Source: Flavobacteriaceae bacterium (GTDB lineage Bacteria > Bacteroidota > Bacteroidia > Flavobacteriales > Flavobacteriaceae). Taken from it: a DNA stretch of 64,000 bases. The position numbers and the translations under genes are program-made. The stretch covers positions 1 through 64,000 of the forward strand of contig CANGWK010000004.1 in the NCBI GenBank assembly GCA_947457615.1, given 5' to 3'. Shown one piece after another: positions 50,906-59,806 of this stretch. The notes beneath the pieces were generated by a model. It was not told the DNA's origin, did not search any database, and was given only the letters and a program-made list of their open reading frames with translations. How positions within the stretch are numbered: position 1 is the stretch's first letter; the number at the start of each line of letters is the position of its first letter.

Positions 50906-52381
50906 ATGTCAAATAATATTACAAAAACAAAAGCGATTGTCCCAATGGGACAAAAAATTGCCTTTGGATTAGGTATGTTAGCCAATCAAATGTTTCCTGC
51001 TGCTTTAGGTATTTTTATGGTTGTCTTAGTTCAAAATTTAGGTTTTCCAGCTTGGATGTGGGGAATTTTATTCTTTTTGCCACGAATTTTTGATGCTTTT
51101 ATCGATCCTATTATGGGTTTCATCTCAGATAATACTAGGTCTAGATGGGGGAGAAGAAGACATTATGTTTTTTTGGGTGCAATAATAATGGGGTTTTCGT
51201 TTGTAGCAATGTGGCAATTATACGGAGAAAATGGAGTTCAATATAATTTTATTTACTTTCTTTTATGGTCGTTTATTTTTTATTTAGGACTTACAATATT
51301 TAGTGTGCCCTATGTAGCTATGGGATATGAAATGAGTGATGATTTTCATGAACGCACAAGTATTATGGCTATCTCACAATGGATAGGGCAATGGGCATGG
51401 GTAATTGCTCCTTGGTTTTGGGTTATTATGTACGATCCCAATTGGTTTCCTAGTGCACATTCTATTAATCCTTTAAAACCAGATGCAGATACAGCACTCG
51501 CAACAAGAACTTTGGCAGTATGGGTAGGTGTTTTATGTATGTTTTTAGCTATGATTCCTGCTATTTTTATTAAGAGTAAGTCTACCAAAAATGAAGATAG
51601 TTTTTCACCACTAACTTTTAAAACTATCAGAGGTAGTTTTAAAGAAATATTAAAAAGTTTTAAAGAAGCTTTTAGTAACAAACCTTTTACAAAACTTTGC
51701 ATTTCTACGTTCTTAATTTTTAATGCTTTTAATACTGTTGCGGGTTTCACTTTCTTTATTGTGGTTTATTACCTTTTTAACGGAAGCACTGTTGATGCTG
51801 GTATTTGGCCTACACTTTTTGGATGTGTAGGTGCATTAGCAACTACATTTATTGTGATTCCGATTGTAGCTTTTATTTCAAAAAAAATGGGTAAAAAAGA
51901 TGCTTTTTTATTATGTCAAGGGATTTCTGTTTTTGGTTACATTTTACTTTGGTTTCTTTTTATCCCAGGTAAACCTTACATGTTTTTGTTTGCTCTTCCT
52001 TTCTTTTCTTTTGGTATTGGAAGTTTGTTTACTTTAATGATGTCAATGACAGCAGATGTTTGTGATATGGATGAGTTAACTTCTGGTAAACGAAGAGAAG
52101 GAATATTTGGTGCTATTTATTGGTGGATGGTAAAATTTGGTTTTGCAATAGCGGGATTATTAACTGGTGTAATTATGTCAGCGGTACACTTTGATCCAAA
52201 TGTATCTGTTCAAGCAGATGGAGCAGTTACTGGATTAAGAATTTTTTTCTCAGGTATACCAATATTAGGAACATTAATAGCTATGTGGATAATGAGAAAT
52301 TATGACTTAACAGAAGATAAAGCTAAAGAAATTAAAGAAGAGTTAATGGCAAGAAAACAACAACAATCGCCTAGCCATTAA
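50906..52381 (+). CDS. MFS / GPH-type sugar:cation symporter
   Basis: 12 TM, FDAFIDPIMGFISDNTRSRWGRRRHYVFLGA, ADVCDMDELTSGKRREGIFGAIYWWMVKFG. Confidence 0.92.
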   Translation: MSNNITKTKAIVPMGQKIAFGLGMLANQMFPAALGIFMVVLVQNLGFPAWMWGILFFLPRIFDAFIDPIMGFISDNTRSRWGRRRHYVFLGAIIMGFSFVAMWQLYGENGVQYNFIYFLLWSFIFYLGLTIFSVPYVAMGYEMSDDFHERTSIMAISQWIGQWAWVIAPWFWVIMYDPNWFPSAHSINPLKPDADTALATRTLAVWVGVLCMFLAMIPAIFIKSKSTKNEDSFSPLTFKTIRGSFKEILKSFKEAFSNKPFTKLCISTFLIFNAFNTVAGFTFFIVVYYLFNGSTVDAGIWPTLFGCVGALATTFIVIPIVAFISKKMGKKDAFLLCQGISVFGYILLWFLFIPGKPYMFLFALPFFSFGIGSLFTLMMSMTADVCDMDELTSGKRREGIFGAIYWWMVKFGFAIAGLLTGVIMSAVHFDPNVSVQADGAVTGLRIFFSGIPILGTLIAMWIMRNYDLTEDKAKEIKEELMARKQQQSPSH

Positions 52382-52423
52382 TTTTTTTCAATTAAAATAA
52401 AAAAATAATAACTAGATCATAAT

Positions 52424-54127
52424 ATGAAAAATAGTATACTTTATAAAATTGTTCTTTCTTTTTTTCTTTTTTGTCAGATCGGTTTTTCTCAGGTTGACGT
52501 TGTTTATTCTGATTTAGTCTGGTCAGATGAATTTAATACGAATGGCGCTGTAAATTCAAATAATTGGTTTCATCAAACCCAATTGCCTGCAGGTGGAAGT
52601 TGGTATAATAATGAAGAACAACATTATACCAATCTATTAACTAATTCATTTGTAAATGCGGGAATGTTAAATATCGTTGCTAAAAAAGAAAATTTTACTG
52701 ATCAAGGGATTACTAAAGAATATACTTCAGCACGATTAAATTCTAAATTTGCTTTCAAATACGGACGAATAGATGTTAGAGCAAAGTTACCAATTGCGTC
52801 TGGTACTTGGCCAGCGATATGGATGTTAGGAAAAAACATTAATGAACCAGGAGGTTATTTTTCATCTTCTTTTGGTACCACAAATTGGCCTGCTTGTGGT
52901 GAAATTGATATAATGGAGCATGGAATTTTTCCATCACAATCTATAAATTATGTGCAAAGTACCTTGCATACACCCTCTTCATATGGAGGTTCAGTAAATA
53001 ATGGCGGTACAATCGCTTCCGATTTAGCTAATAATTATCATGTGTATTCTTTGAATTGGTCACCATTTCAAATGTCCTTTTTATTAGATGGAGTTGTTTA
53101 TTACACTTATAATCCATCCATCAAAGACGCAACTACTTGGCCATTTGATAATGAGCAATATATATTATTAAATGTTGCTTTGGGAGGTGTTGCAGGAATA
53201 ATTCCCTCTAATTATACTCAATCTTCAATGTTGATTGACTATGTTAGAGTATATCAAAATACAATCGTAGACGCGGAGCCCCCTCTAAATTTTACTGCTT
53301 CCATCGGTGCTGTAACTAGTACATCAGTTGAGTTATTATTAAATGCAACTGATAATTCAGGAACAATTGGTTATAATATTGCTTATGGAACTTCTTCTAA
53401 TGGAATTTCAGGAACATCCGGAATTCAAAAATCGGTAATTATATCTGGTTTAAATCCTAATACACTATATGATTTTACTGTTACAGCAAATGATTTATCT
53501 GGAAATTATGCAGCAAATAATCCAATTGTTGTTAGCACTACCACTTTACCAAACTCCACTTTAATTTGTTCTGGAACTTCTAGTTTGGCGCAAAATGGAT
53601 CTTTTACTTCGGGTTATAATTATGAATTCCAAACTAACGGAAACGATGTAAAAATCACCTACGGATTATTAGATACAGATAAAGTAGGGGTAGTTGCTTT
53701 TTTATGGAAACAATCTCCTTTTTCTGAGTTGCAAATGACTAACGTTTCAGGTAATATATTTACTCGTACAATTACGGGTCAAACGATTGGTTCTACAATA
53801 AATTACGGAGTTAAATTTGCTTTTGCTGGCGGAATGTCGGTAACCAATTACTATTCTTATGTTGTGGGGAGCGCTTGTATGATGGGTACATCCCAATTTT
53901 CAGAATTAAACGAAATTTCTTTTCCAAACCCTGTTTCAGATAGAGTTAATATCAACTCTAATATAACTTTAGATAAAATAGAAATTTACAGCATTTTAGG
54001 CAATCTAGTATTGAAAACCGAAACTAATACAAGTTCAATAGATGTATCTAGTTTATCAACTGGAGTTTATTTAATAACTATTTACTCCGGTTCTGAAAAA
54101 ATAACAAAAAAAATTATTGTTCAATAA
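52424..54127 (+). CDS. GH16 beta-glucanase with FN3, extra beta-module and T9SS sorting domain
   Basis: WPACGEIDIMEHG; FN3 segment; NDVKITYGLLDTDKVGVVAFLW; C-term SFPNPVSDRVNINS...TKKIIVQ. Confidence 0.92.
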   Translation: MKNSILYKIVLSFFLFCQIGFSQVDVVYSDLVWSDEFNTNGAVNSNNWFHQTQLPAGGSWYNNEEQHYTNLLTNSFVNAGMLNIVAKKENFTDQGITKEYTSARLNSKFAFKYGRIDVRAKLPIASGTWPAIWMLGKNINEPGGYFSSSFGTTNWPACGEIDIMEHGIFPSQSINYVQSTLHTPSSYGGSVNNGGTIASDLANNYHVYSLNWSPFQMSFLLDGVVYYTYNPSIKDATTWPFDNEQYILLNVALGGVAGIIPSNYTQSSMLIDYVRVYQNTIVDAEPPLNFTASIGAVTSTSVELLLNATDNSGTIGYNIAYGTSSNGISGTSGIQKSVIISGLNPNTLYDFTVTANDLSGNYAANNPIVVSTTTLPNSTLICSGTSSLAQNGSFTSGYNYEFQTNGNDVKITYGLLDTDKVGVVAFLWKQSPFSELQMTNVSGNIFTRTITGQTIGSTINYGVKFAFAGGMSVTNYYSYVVGSACMMGTSQFSELNEISFPNPVSDRVNINSNITLDKIEIYSILGNLVLKTETNTSSIDVSSLSTGVYLITIYSGSEKITKKIIVQ

Positions 54128-54157
54128 TCAATAAAAATTTTATCAGAAAAAGTGTTT

Positions 54158-54190
54158 GAAGGCTTTGTTTTTCAAAGACTTCTTTATTTT
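54158..54190 (+). terminator. Intrinsic terminator at end of glucan locus
   Basis: GAAGGCTTTG-TTTTT-CAAAGACTTC then TTTATTTTTT. Confidence 0.65.
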
Positions 54191-54282
54191 TTACAATAAA
54201 AATAATTTCATATTTTTTGTCGTTATTGTGTAAAAAGTGTTAAATTTTATTTTTTTATTTGGATATTAAGAAATTATTAAGT

Positions 54283-54290
54283 TATATTTG
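54283..54290 (+). promoter_or_regulatory. Bacteroidota-type -7 box (TATATTTG)
   Basis: TAnnTTTG upstream of sigma factor ATG 54385. Confidence 0.4.
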
Positions 54291-54384
54291 GCTATAATTT
54301 ATTAAACTTTAACAGTCGCCTATCGAATAAAATTACTTTTAGATAAATATTTAGATTTTTAACACAACACTAAAAGGTAATTTT

Positions 54385-54969
54385 ATGGCTACTATTCAAA
54401 TCCCAGACGCTTTATTGGTAAAGAATTATATAGCAGGAGACGAAAACTCTTTGTCTATATTAATTAACAAACATCAATCTAAAATTTATGGTTTTATATA
54501 TTCCAAAATGCCAGATCGCGATGTTGCTGACGACATTTTTCAAGATACTTTTATTAAAGTAATTAAAACCTTGAAATCTAATTCTTATAATGAGGAAGGT
54601 AAGTTCTTGCCTTGGGTAATGCGAATTTCTCATAATTTAATTGTAGATCATTTCAGAAAAAATAAAAAAATGCCAATGCTTAGAGAAACTGAAGATTTTT
54701 CAATTTTCTCTATTTTATCTGATTCGTCTCCAAATGCAGAGTGCAGGATTATCACAGATGCCATTGAAAAAGATTTGCAAAAAATCATTCAAGAGCTTCC
54801 AGATGACCAAAAAGAAGTATTGCTAATGCGAATTTATCAAGACTTAAGTTTTAATGAAATTGCAGAACTAACCGGCGTAAGTATTAATACTGCATTAGGA
54901 AGAATGCGATATGCTTTAATGAATTTGAGAAAAATAATAGAGAAAAATAATATTGTTTTAACTAATTAA
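54385..54969 (+). CDS. Sigma-70 family RNA polymerase sigma factor
   Basis: DRDVADDIFQDTFIKVIK, LPWVMRISHNLIVDHFRKNKK, LSFNEIAELTGVSINTALGRMRYALMNLRK. Confidence 0.92.
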   Translation: MATIQIPDALLVKNYIAGDENSLSILINKHQSKIYGFIYSKMPDRDVADDIFQDTFIKVIKTLKSNSYNEEGKFLPWVMRISHNLIVDHFRKNKKMPMLRETEDFSIFSILSDSSPNAECRIITDAIEKDLQKIIQELPDDQKEVLLMRIYQDLSFNEIAELTGVSINTALGRMRYALMNLRKIIEKNNIVLTN

Positions 54970-55017
54970 ACAATATTAGAGTTGCTATCACGTTATATAT
55001 ATCATATAACTTAACCC

Positions 55018-55161
55018 ATGGCAAAAATCTACTCTAAAAAAGCATTATCAAGCGCTAAAATGTTACCTAAAAAAGAAACAATTAGTTTTATTCTTAATTA
55101 TTCAAAAGCATTGAATATTATGAAAATAGGTAACCGCAACTTTGAAATTATTGCTAATTAA
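55018..55161 (+). CDS. Small basic 47-aa protein (not in supplied ORF track)
   Basis: ATG...TAA: MAKIYSKKALSSAKMLPKKETISFILNYSKALNIMKIGNRNFEIIAN; follows sigma factor gene, terminator immediately after. Confidence 0.65.
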   Translation: MAKIYSKKALSSAKMLPKKETISFILNYSKALNIMKIGNRNFEIIAN

Positions 55162-55163
55162 TT

Positions 55164-55198
55164 AATATCCCGATAAATTTATCGGGATATTCTTTTTG
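55164..55198. terminator. Bidirectional terminator, perfect 28-bp palindrome
   Basis: AATATCCCGATAAATTTATCGGGATATT then TCTTTTT; contains stop codon of the minus-strand nth gene. Confidence 0.8.
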
Positions 55199-55841
55199 GT
55201 ATTGTTTTCTTCAAAATTGATTTTCTTCCAATAGTTTGGGTAATGACATCTTTTTCAATAATCCAACCTCTAGCAGGTGAGTATTCTCTACCATACCAAA
55301 TAATTTGAAGATGCAAATCATTCCATAATTCTTTTGGAAATAATGCTTTAGCATCTTTTTCGGTTTGTACTACATTTTTCCCATTACTTAAATTCCATCG
55401 GTACATTAATCGATGTATGTGGGTGTCAACCGGAAACGCTGGAACACCAAACGCTTGGCTCATTACTACACTTGCTGTTTTATGTCCAACAGCAGGAAGT
55501 GCTTCAAGTGCCTCAAAACTTTGGGGTACTTCGCCATTATATTGGTCTAATAATATGTGAGATAATCCATGAATTCCTTTGGACTTCATTGGAGATAAAC
55601 CACAGGGACGAATTATTTCTTTTATTTCTTCCACACTCATTTTCACCATATCTCTAGGGTTATCTGCTTTGGCGAATAGCAATGGGGTAATTTTATTAAC
55701 CCTAACATCTGTGCATTGAGCCGAAAGCAAGACAGCAATCAGCAAAGTATAGGGGTCTTTATGATCTAAAGGTATTGGAATGGATGGATATAGTTCTTTT
55801 AACGTATTTATAACAAATGTTCCACGTTCTTTTTTGTTCAT
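55179..55841 (-). CDS. nth: Endonuclease III
   Basis: LLSAQCTDVRVNKITP, LPAVGHKTASVVMSQAFGVPAFPVDTHIHR; internal ATG preferred over supplied upstream start. The usual C-terminal 4Fe-4S Cys motif (CxxxxxxCxxCxxxC) is not visible. Confidence 0.88.
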   Translation of the reverse strand: MNKKERGTFVINTLKELYPSIPIPLDHKDPYTLLIAVLLSAQCTDVRVNKITPLLFAKADNPRDMVKMSVEEIKEIIRPCGLSPMKSKGIHGLSHILLDQYNGEVPQSFEALEALPAVGHKTASVVMSQAFGVPAFPVDTHIHRLMYRWNLSNGKNVVQTEKDAKALFPKELWNDLHLQIIWYGREYSPARGWIIEKDVITQTIGRKSILKKTIPKRISR

Positions 55842-55939
55842 TTGTAGTCTTATTTGAGTTGTAAAATAAGTCAATTTCATCGACAATTGCAATACCAATA
55901 AAACTGTAAATTGAAAATAATTCATAAACTAAATTATAA

Positions 55940-56392
55940 ATGACTACATTAAAAAAAGGAGATAAAGCTCCTAATTTTTCAGGAAAAGATCAAGACGGAA
56001 AGCTTTATTCATTAGCAGATTTTGAAGGAAAAAAATTGGTAGTGTTTTTCTATCCAAAAGCAAATACAACTGGTTGCACAGCTGAAGCATGCGATTTAAG
56101 AGATAACTTTAGTCGTTTTCAAGGTGATAATTACGAATTACTCGGTGTAAGTGCCGATACTGAAAAAGCACAATTTAAATTTAAAGAAAAATTTGATTTA
56201 CCTTTTCCTTTATTAGCTGATGAGGATAAATCTGTTATACAAGCATTTGGAGTTTGGGGACCGAAAAAATTTATGGGAAAAGAATACGATGGTATCCATA
56301 GAACCACTTTTGTGATTGATGAAAATGGTTTTATTGATAATGTAATTTCTGATGTAAAAACTAAAGCCCATGCAACTCAAATATTGGGATAA
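55940..56392 (+). CDS. bcp: Thioredoxin-dependent thiol peroxidase (Bcp/PrxQ)
   Basis: KGDKAPNFSGKDQDGKLYSL, FYPKANTTGCTAEACDLRDNF. Confidence 0.95.
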   Translation: MTTLKKGDKAPNFSGKDQDGKLYSLADFEGKKLVVFFYPKANTTGCTAEACDLRDNFSRFQGDNYELLGVSADTEKAQFKFKEKFDLPFPLLADEDKSVIQAFGVWGPKKFMGKEYDGIHRTTFVIDENGFIDNVISDVKTKAHATQILG

Positions 56393-56402
56393 ACTTTATA
56401 AA

Positions 56403-56969
56403 TTATAATTTATCAAGCATAATTCTTTTATTAAAAATATTACTTTTTTTGAAATCGCGAGGAGTCATTCCGGTAATTTGTTTAAATTGTGCTGATAAAT
56501 GCGCTACACTACTATAATTTAGTGTTTGCATTATCTCATTTAAGCTAAGTTCATCATACAGAATTAATTCTTTTATTTTTTCTATTTTATTCAGTACAAT
56601 ATAATGTTGGATCGTTTTTCCTGTTACTTCTTTAAATAGATTGGATAAATAGTTATAGTTATGGTTTAGTTTTTCACTTAAAAAAACGGAAATTTTTTCT
56701 TTAGGAATTTCATCAGAGTAATGAATCATTTCAACAATAATATTCTTTAATCTTTCTACCACGGTAGACTCTTTTTCATCCATCAACTCCAAACCATAAC
56801 GATTTAGTAATTTTTCTAATTCTTTTCTTTTTTCTTCTGAAATTTGATTTTCTGAAATTTTAACTTCTCCTAAATCAACACAAGTGTATTGAATACCTAA
56901 CGAACTTAAGGTGTCCTTAACTACAATTTTGCATCGCAGTGAAACCATATTTTTAATGTGTATTTTCAT
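56403..56969 (-). CDS. AraC family transcriptional regulator
   Basis: LSNLFKEVTGKTIQHYIVLNKIEKIKELI...YSSVAHLSAQFKQITGMTPRDFKKS. Confidence 0.9.
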   Translation of the reverse strand: MKIHIKNMVSLRCKIVVKDTLSSLGIQYTCVDLGEVKISENQISEEKRKELEKLLNRYGLELMDEKESTVVERLKNIIVEMIHYSDEIPKEKISVFLSEKLNHNYNYLSNLFKEVTGKTIQHYIVLNKIEKIKELILYDELSLNEIMQTLNYSSVAHLSAQFKQITGMTPRDFKKSNIFNKRIMLDKL

Positions 56970-57414
56970 ACTACTTTTCGATTAAAAAAATAAATAAAAC
57001 TTCAGAAATTATTTCTGTAATTAAAAATCAATCTTTTAGTAGGTAAAAATTAAAATAAGTTTCCAATTATTTATGAATTTGGGGATATGGAAACGGTAAC
57101 AAAAAAATAACTCTCCGTAGCTTTACGTTATTTAATTTCAATAAAGGTAATTTAAAAAAAATTAATTCACATAAAATCTCATCAATATTATTAGGAAGAA
57201 TTTTAAAGTTATTAATTTGATATTTTCTCTATTTATATGAGGTTAAATAAGGTTTATCAAATTACACATAAAAAAAATATCAGAATATCAATATCATAAA
57301 TTAAAATTAGGGATTTAAAAATGTTGGGAATCAATAGTGTTGTTCTAAAAAAGATCAAATTTTGTAAGTTGTATTTTTAAAATCATTTAATTTTAATCAA
57401 ATAGAAAGTAAAAA

Positions 57415-57441
57415 AAATCCTCAATTTTTAATTGAGGATTT
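57415..57441 (-). terminator. Intrinsic terminator for the minus-strand gene at 57451
   Basis: AAATCCTCAATT-TTT-AATTGAGGATTT with T tract on minus strand. Confidence 0.8.
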
Positions 57442-57450
57442 AATAAATTA

Positions 57451-58923
57451 TTATTTTTGTTCTACTAAAATTCTATTTGGATCGAAGCCAAACAAATGGT
57501 GCAGTTTAATTAATTCGGCTGTTCCCTCGGGTAATAATCTTTCCCAGCCAGTATTTCCTGTAGCAATCATTTTTAATATTTCCCTTGAAAAGATTTTTAA
57601 ATTCTCTTTGTCGTATTCGGAAACATCGATTACTTTACCGTTATATGCAAAGAATTTATATAACTCTTTCATTCTAGGATGTACTTTTAAGTTTTGAGAA
57701 GTAATAACTTCCCCATCTTCTATCATCGGATATAAATATACTTTTAAATCGCGATAGAATAATTTTCCGAAAGCTTCTAAAATTCCACCACTTAAATGAC
57801 GGTAGTATTTTTCGTCAAAAATATCAACTAAATTATTTACACCCATTACCAATCCCATTCGGGCTTTGGTATAACTTGAGAAATATTCTACAACTTTATA
57901 ATATTCTTGAAAATTCGAAATCATTACCGTTTGCCCAAGTGAACATAGTAATTCTGCACGATCCATAAAATCACGCTCGTCAATTTCTCCTTCAGATCGT
58001 AAATTAGAAAGAGTAATTTCAAATATTACAAAAGTATTATCTTTTTCAACCTTATTTTCTTTTACAAACATCTCTAAAGAACGATCCAACATATCCATAT
58101 TAACTTTTGTAACTGGACGGAAGCTTCCTCTTAAAGCCAAGATGTTTTTCTTGTATAATACTGCAGCGGGTAAAATGTTATGTCCATTCGGACTAAACAT
58201 TACAGCATCAGTCATTCCATTTTTTACTAATTGTAAACTCATCAGTCGGTTATCTACATTAGCGAAACGGGGCCCTGAAAAATTAATAGTATCAATCTCC
58301 AATTGGTCTTTTTCTAAATGATCATAAAGATAACGAAGTAATTTCTTAGGGTCATTGTATTTATAGAATGCACCATATATAAGGTTTACACCAAGAATAC
58401 CAAGTGTTTCTTGTTGTAATCTTGCATCGGTTTCTTTAAATCTAATATGAAGTATAATTTCATTGTAATCTTCATCGGGCTCTATTTGGTACTTAATTCC
58501 AACCCATCCATGTCCTTTAAATTGTTTTGCAAAGTCAATCGTAGCAACGGTATTGGCATAACTAAAAAACATTTTATTAGGATGTTTTATTCGATCCAAA
58601 CGCTTTTCAATTAAATCTACCTCGTGGGATAGCATTTTAGTTAAACGACTTTCAGTTACATAACGGCCATCTTCTTCAATACCATAAATAGCATCACTAA
58701 AGTCTTTGTCGTAGGCTGACATTGCTTTCGCGATCGTTCCTGACGAACCTCCAGCTCTAAAAAAATGACGAACAGTTTCTTGTCCCGCACCAATTTCCGC
58801 AAAAGTTCCATAGATATTTTCGTTCAAGTTAATTCGTAACGCCTTATCTTTAACAGATGGAATTTGCTCTATAACTTTATCACCTTTTAATTTTATGTCT
58901 AATCCTGAATTTCCCATAATCAT
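57451..58923 (-). CDS. Conserved-looking cytosolic protein of unknown function (about 490 aa)
   Basis: Long high-complexity ORF, no signal peptide: NIYGTFAEIGAGQETVRHFFRAGGSSGTIAKAMSAYDKDFSDAIYG. Confidence 0.85.
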   Translation of the reverse strand: MIMGNSGLDIKLKGDKVIEQIPSVKDKALRINLNENIYGTFAEIGAGQETVRHFFRAGGSSGTIAKAMSAYDKDFSDAIYGIEEDGRYVTESRLTKMLSHEVDLIEKRLDRIKHPNKMFFSYANTVATIDFAKQFKGHGWVGIKYQIEPDEDYNEIILHIRFKETDARLQQETLGILGVNLIYGAFYKYNDPKKLLRYLYDHLEKDQLEIDTINFSGPRFANVDNRLMSLQLVKNGMTDAVMFSPNGHNILPAAVLYKKNILALRGSFRPVTKVNMDMLDRSLEMFVKENKVEKDNTFVIFEITLSNLRSEGEIDERDFMDRAELLCSLGQTVMISNFQEYYKVVEYFSSYTKARMGLVMGVNNLVDIFDEKYYRHLSGGILEAFGKLFYRDLKVYLYPMIEDGEVITSQNLKVHPRMKELYKFFAYNGKVIDVSEYDKENLKIFSREILKMIATGNTGWERLLPEGTAELIKLHHLFGFDPNRILVEQK

Positions 58924-58978
58924 TTATATACATTGCAAAGTTAGTAAAATTGATGATTTATAAAACGATAATTAATGC

Positions 58979-58986
58979 TATTTTTG
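58979..58986 (+). promoter_or_regulatory. Bacteroidota-type -7 box (TATTTTTG)
   Basis: TAnnTTTG in the divergent intergenic region, upstream of ATG 59041. Confidence 0.4.
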
Positions 58987-59040
58987 TATTAAAATAAATA
59001 ACAATTAATATTAACTATTTACTATCCAAAATCATAAAAA

Positions 59041-59805
59041 ATGGAGGTTTATTTTTTAGGAACTGGCACATCTCAAGGAATTCCCGTTATAGGGAGCCAC
59101 CACTCTGTATGTCTTAGTGATAATCCTAAAGACAAGCGTTTGCGTGTTTCTGTATGGATACATAATAAGGACACTTCTATTGTTATAGATTGTGGTCCTG
59201 ATTTTAGGCAGCAAATGATTACTTCTAATTGCAAAAAAGTAGATGCTATTTTGTTTACTCATGAGCATTCCGATCACACTGCCGGAATTGACGATATTAG
59301 GCCTTTTAATTTTAAACAAGGAAAAATCCCAATATATGGCCATGCAAGGGTAATTCAAAATCTGAAAAAACGTTTTGAATATGTTTTTGAAACCGAAAAT
59401 AGATACCCAGGAGCACCCTCGGTTGAACCTATAGAGGTAGTGAATGATGTTCCTTTTAAGGTTAATGATATAAATATAATTCCTATAAATGCCTCCCACG
59501 GTAACCTACAAGTTTTTGGCTATCGAATGGATAATTTTGTCTATTTAACCGATGTAAAAACTATTGAAACTGAAGAAATAGAAAAAATAAAAGGGGTAAA
59601 TATATTGGTTATTAATGCGTTAAGAGAAGAGCCCCACCATTCACACTTTAGTTTGCAAGATGCTTTAGATTTTGTAACTTTGGTGCAGCCAAAAACAACC
59701 TACTTAACCCATATTAGTCATTTATTAGGCTTTCATGATTTAGTAGAAAAAAAGTTGCCACCAAATGTATTTTTGGCTTATGATAACTTAGAAATATCTA
59801 TTTAA
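59041..59805 (+). CDS. MBL-fold metallo-hydrolase, PhnP-like phosphodiesterase
   Basis: LGTGTSQGIPVIG, LFTHEHSDHTAGIDDIRPFN, THISHLLGFHD. Confidence 0.92.
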   Translation: MEVYFLGTGTSQGIPVIGSHHSVCLSDNPKDKRLRVSVWIHNKDTSIVIDCGPDFRQQMITSNCKKVDAILFTHEHSDHTAGIDDIRPFNFKQGKIPIYGHARVIQNLKKRFEYVFETENRYPGAPSVEPIEVVNDVPFKVNDINIIPINASHGNLQVFGYRMDNFVYLTDVKTIETEEIEKIKGVNILVINALREEPHHSHFSLQDALDFVTLVQPKTTYLTHISHLLGFHDLVEKKLPPNVFLAYDNLEISI

Positions 59806-59806
59806 A

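Noticed and set aside
51346-51750. 134-aa antisense ORF within the MFS symporter gene
   Set aside because: Overlaps hydrophobic coding region of a well-supported transporter; likely codon-composition artefact
35266-54127. A canonical SusC/SusD-type PUL
   Set aside because: No ORF has TonB-dependent receptor plug/barrel or SusD-like features; reported instead as SusCD-less
57451-58923. Labels such as nicotinamide-nucleotide adenylyltransferase or TonB-dependent receptor
   Set aside because: No nucleotidyltransferase HxGH/ISSTxxR motif and no signal peptide or barrel
59056-59499. 147-aa antisense ORF opposite the MBL-fold hydrolase
   Set aside because: Shadow ORF of a clear metallo-hydrolase; no independent promoter or family motif
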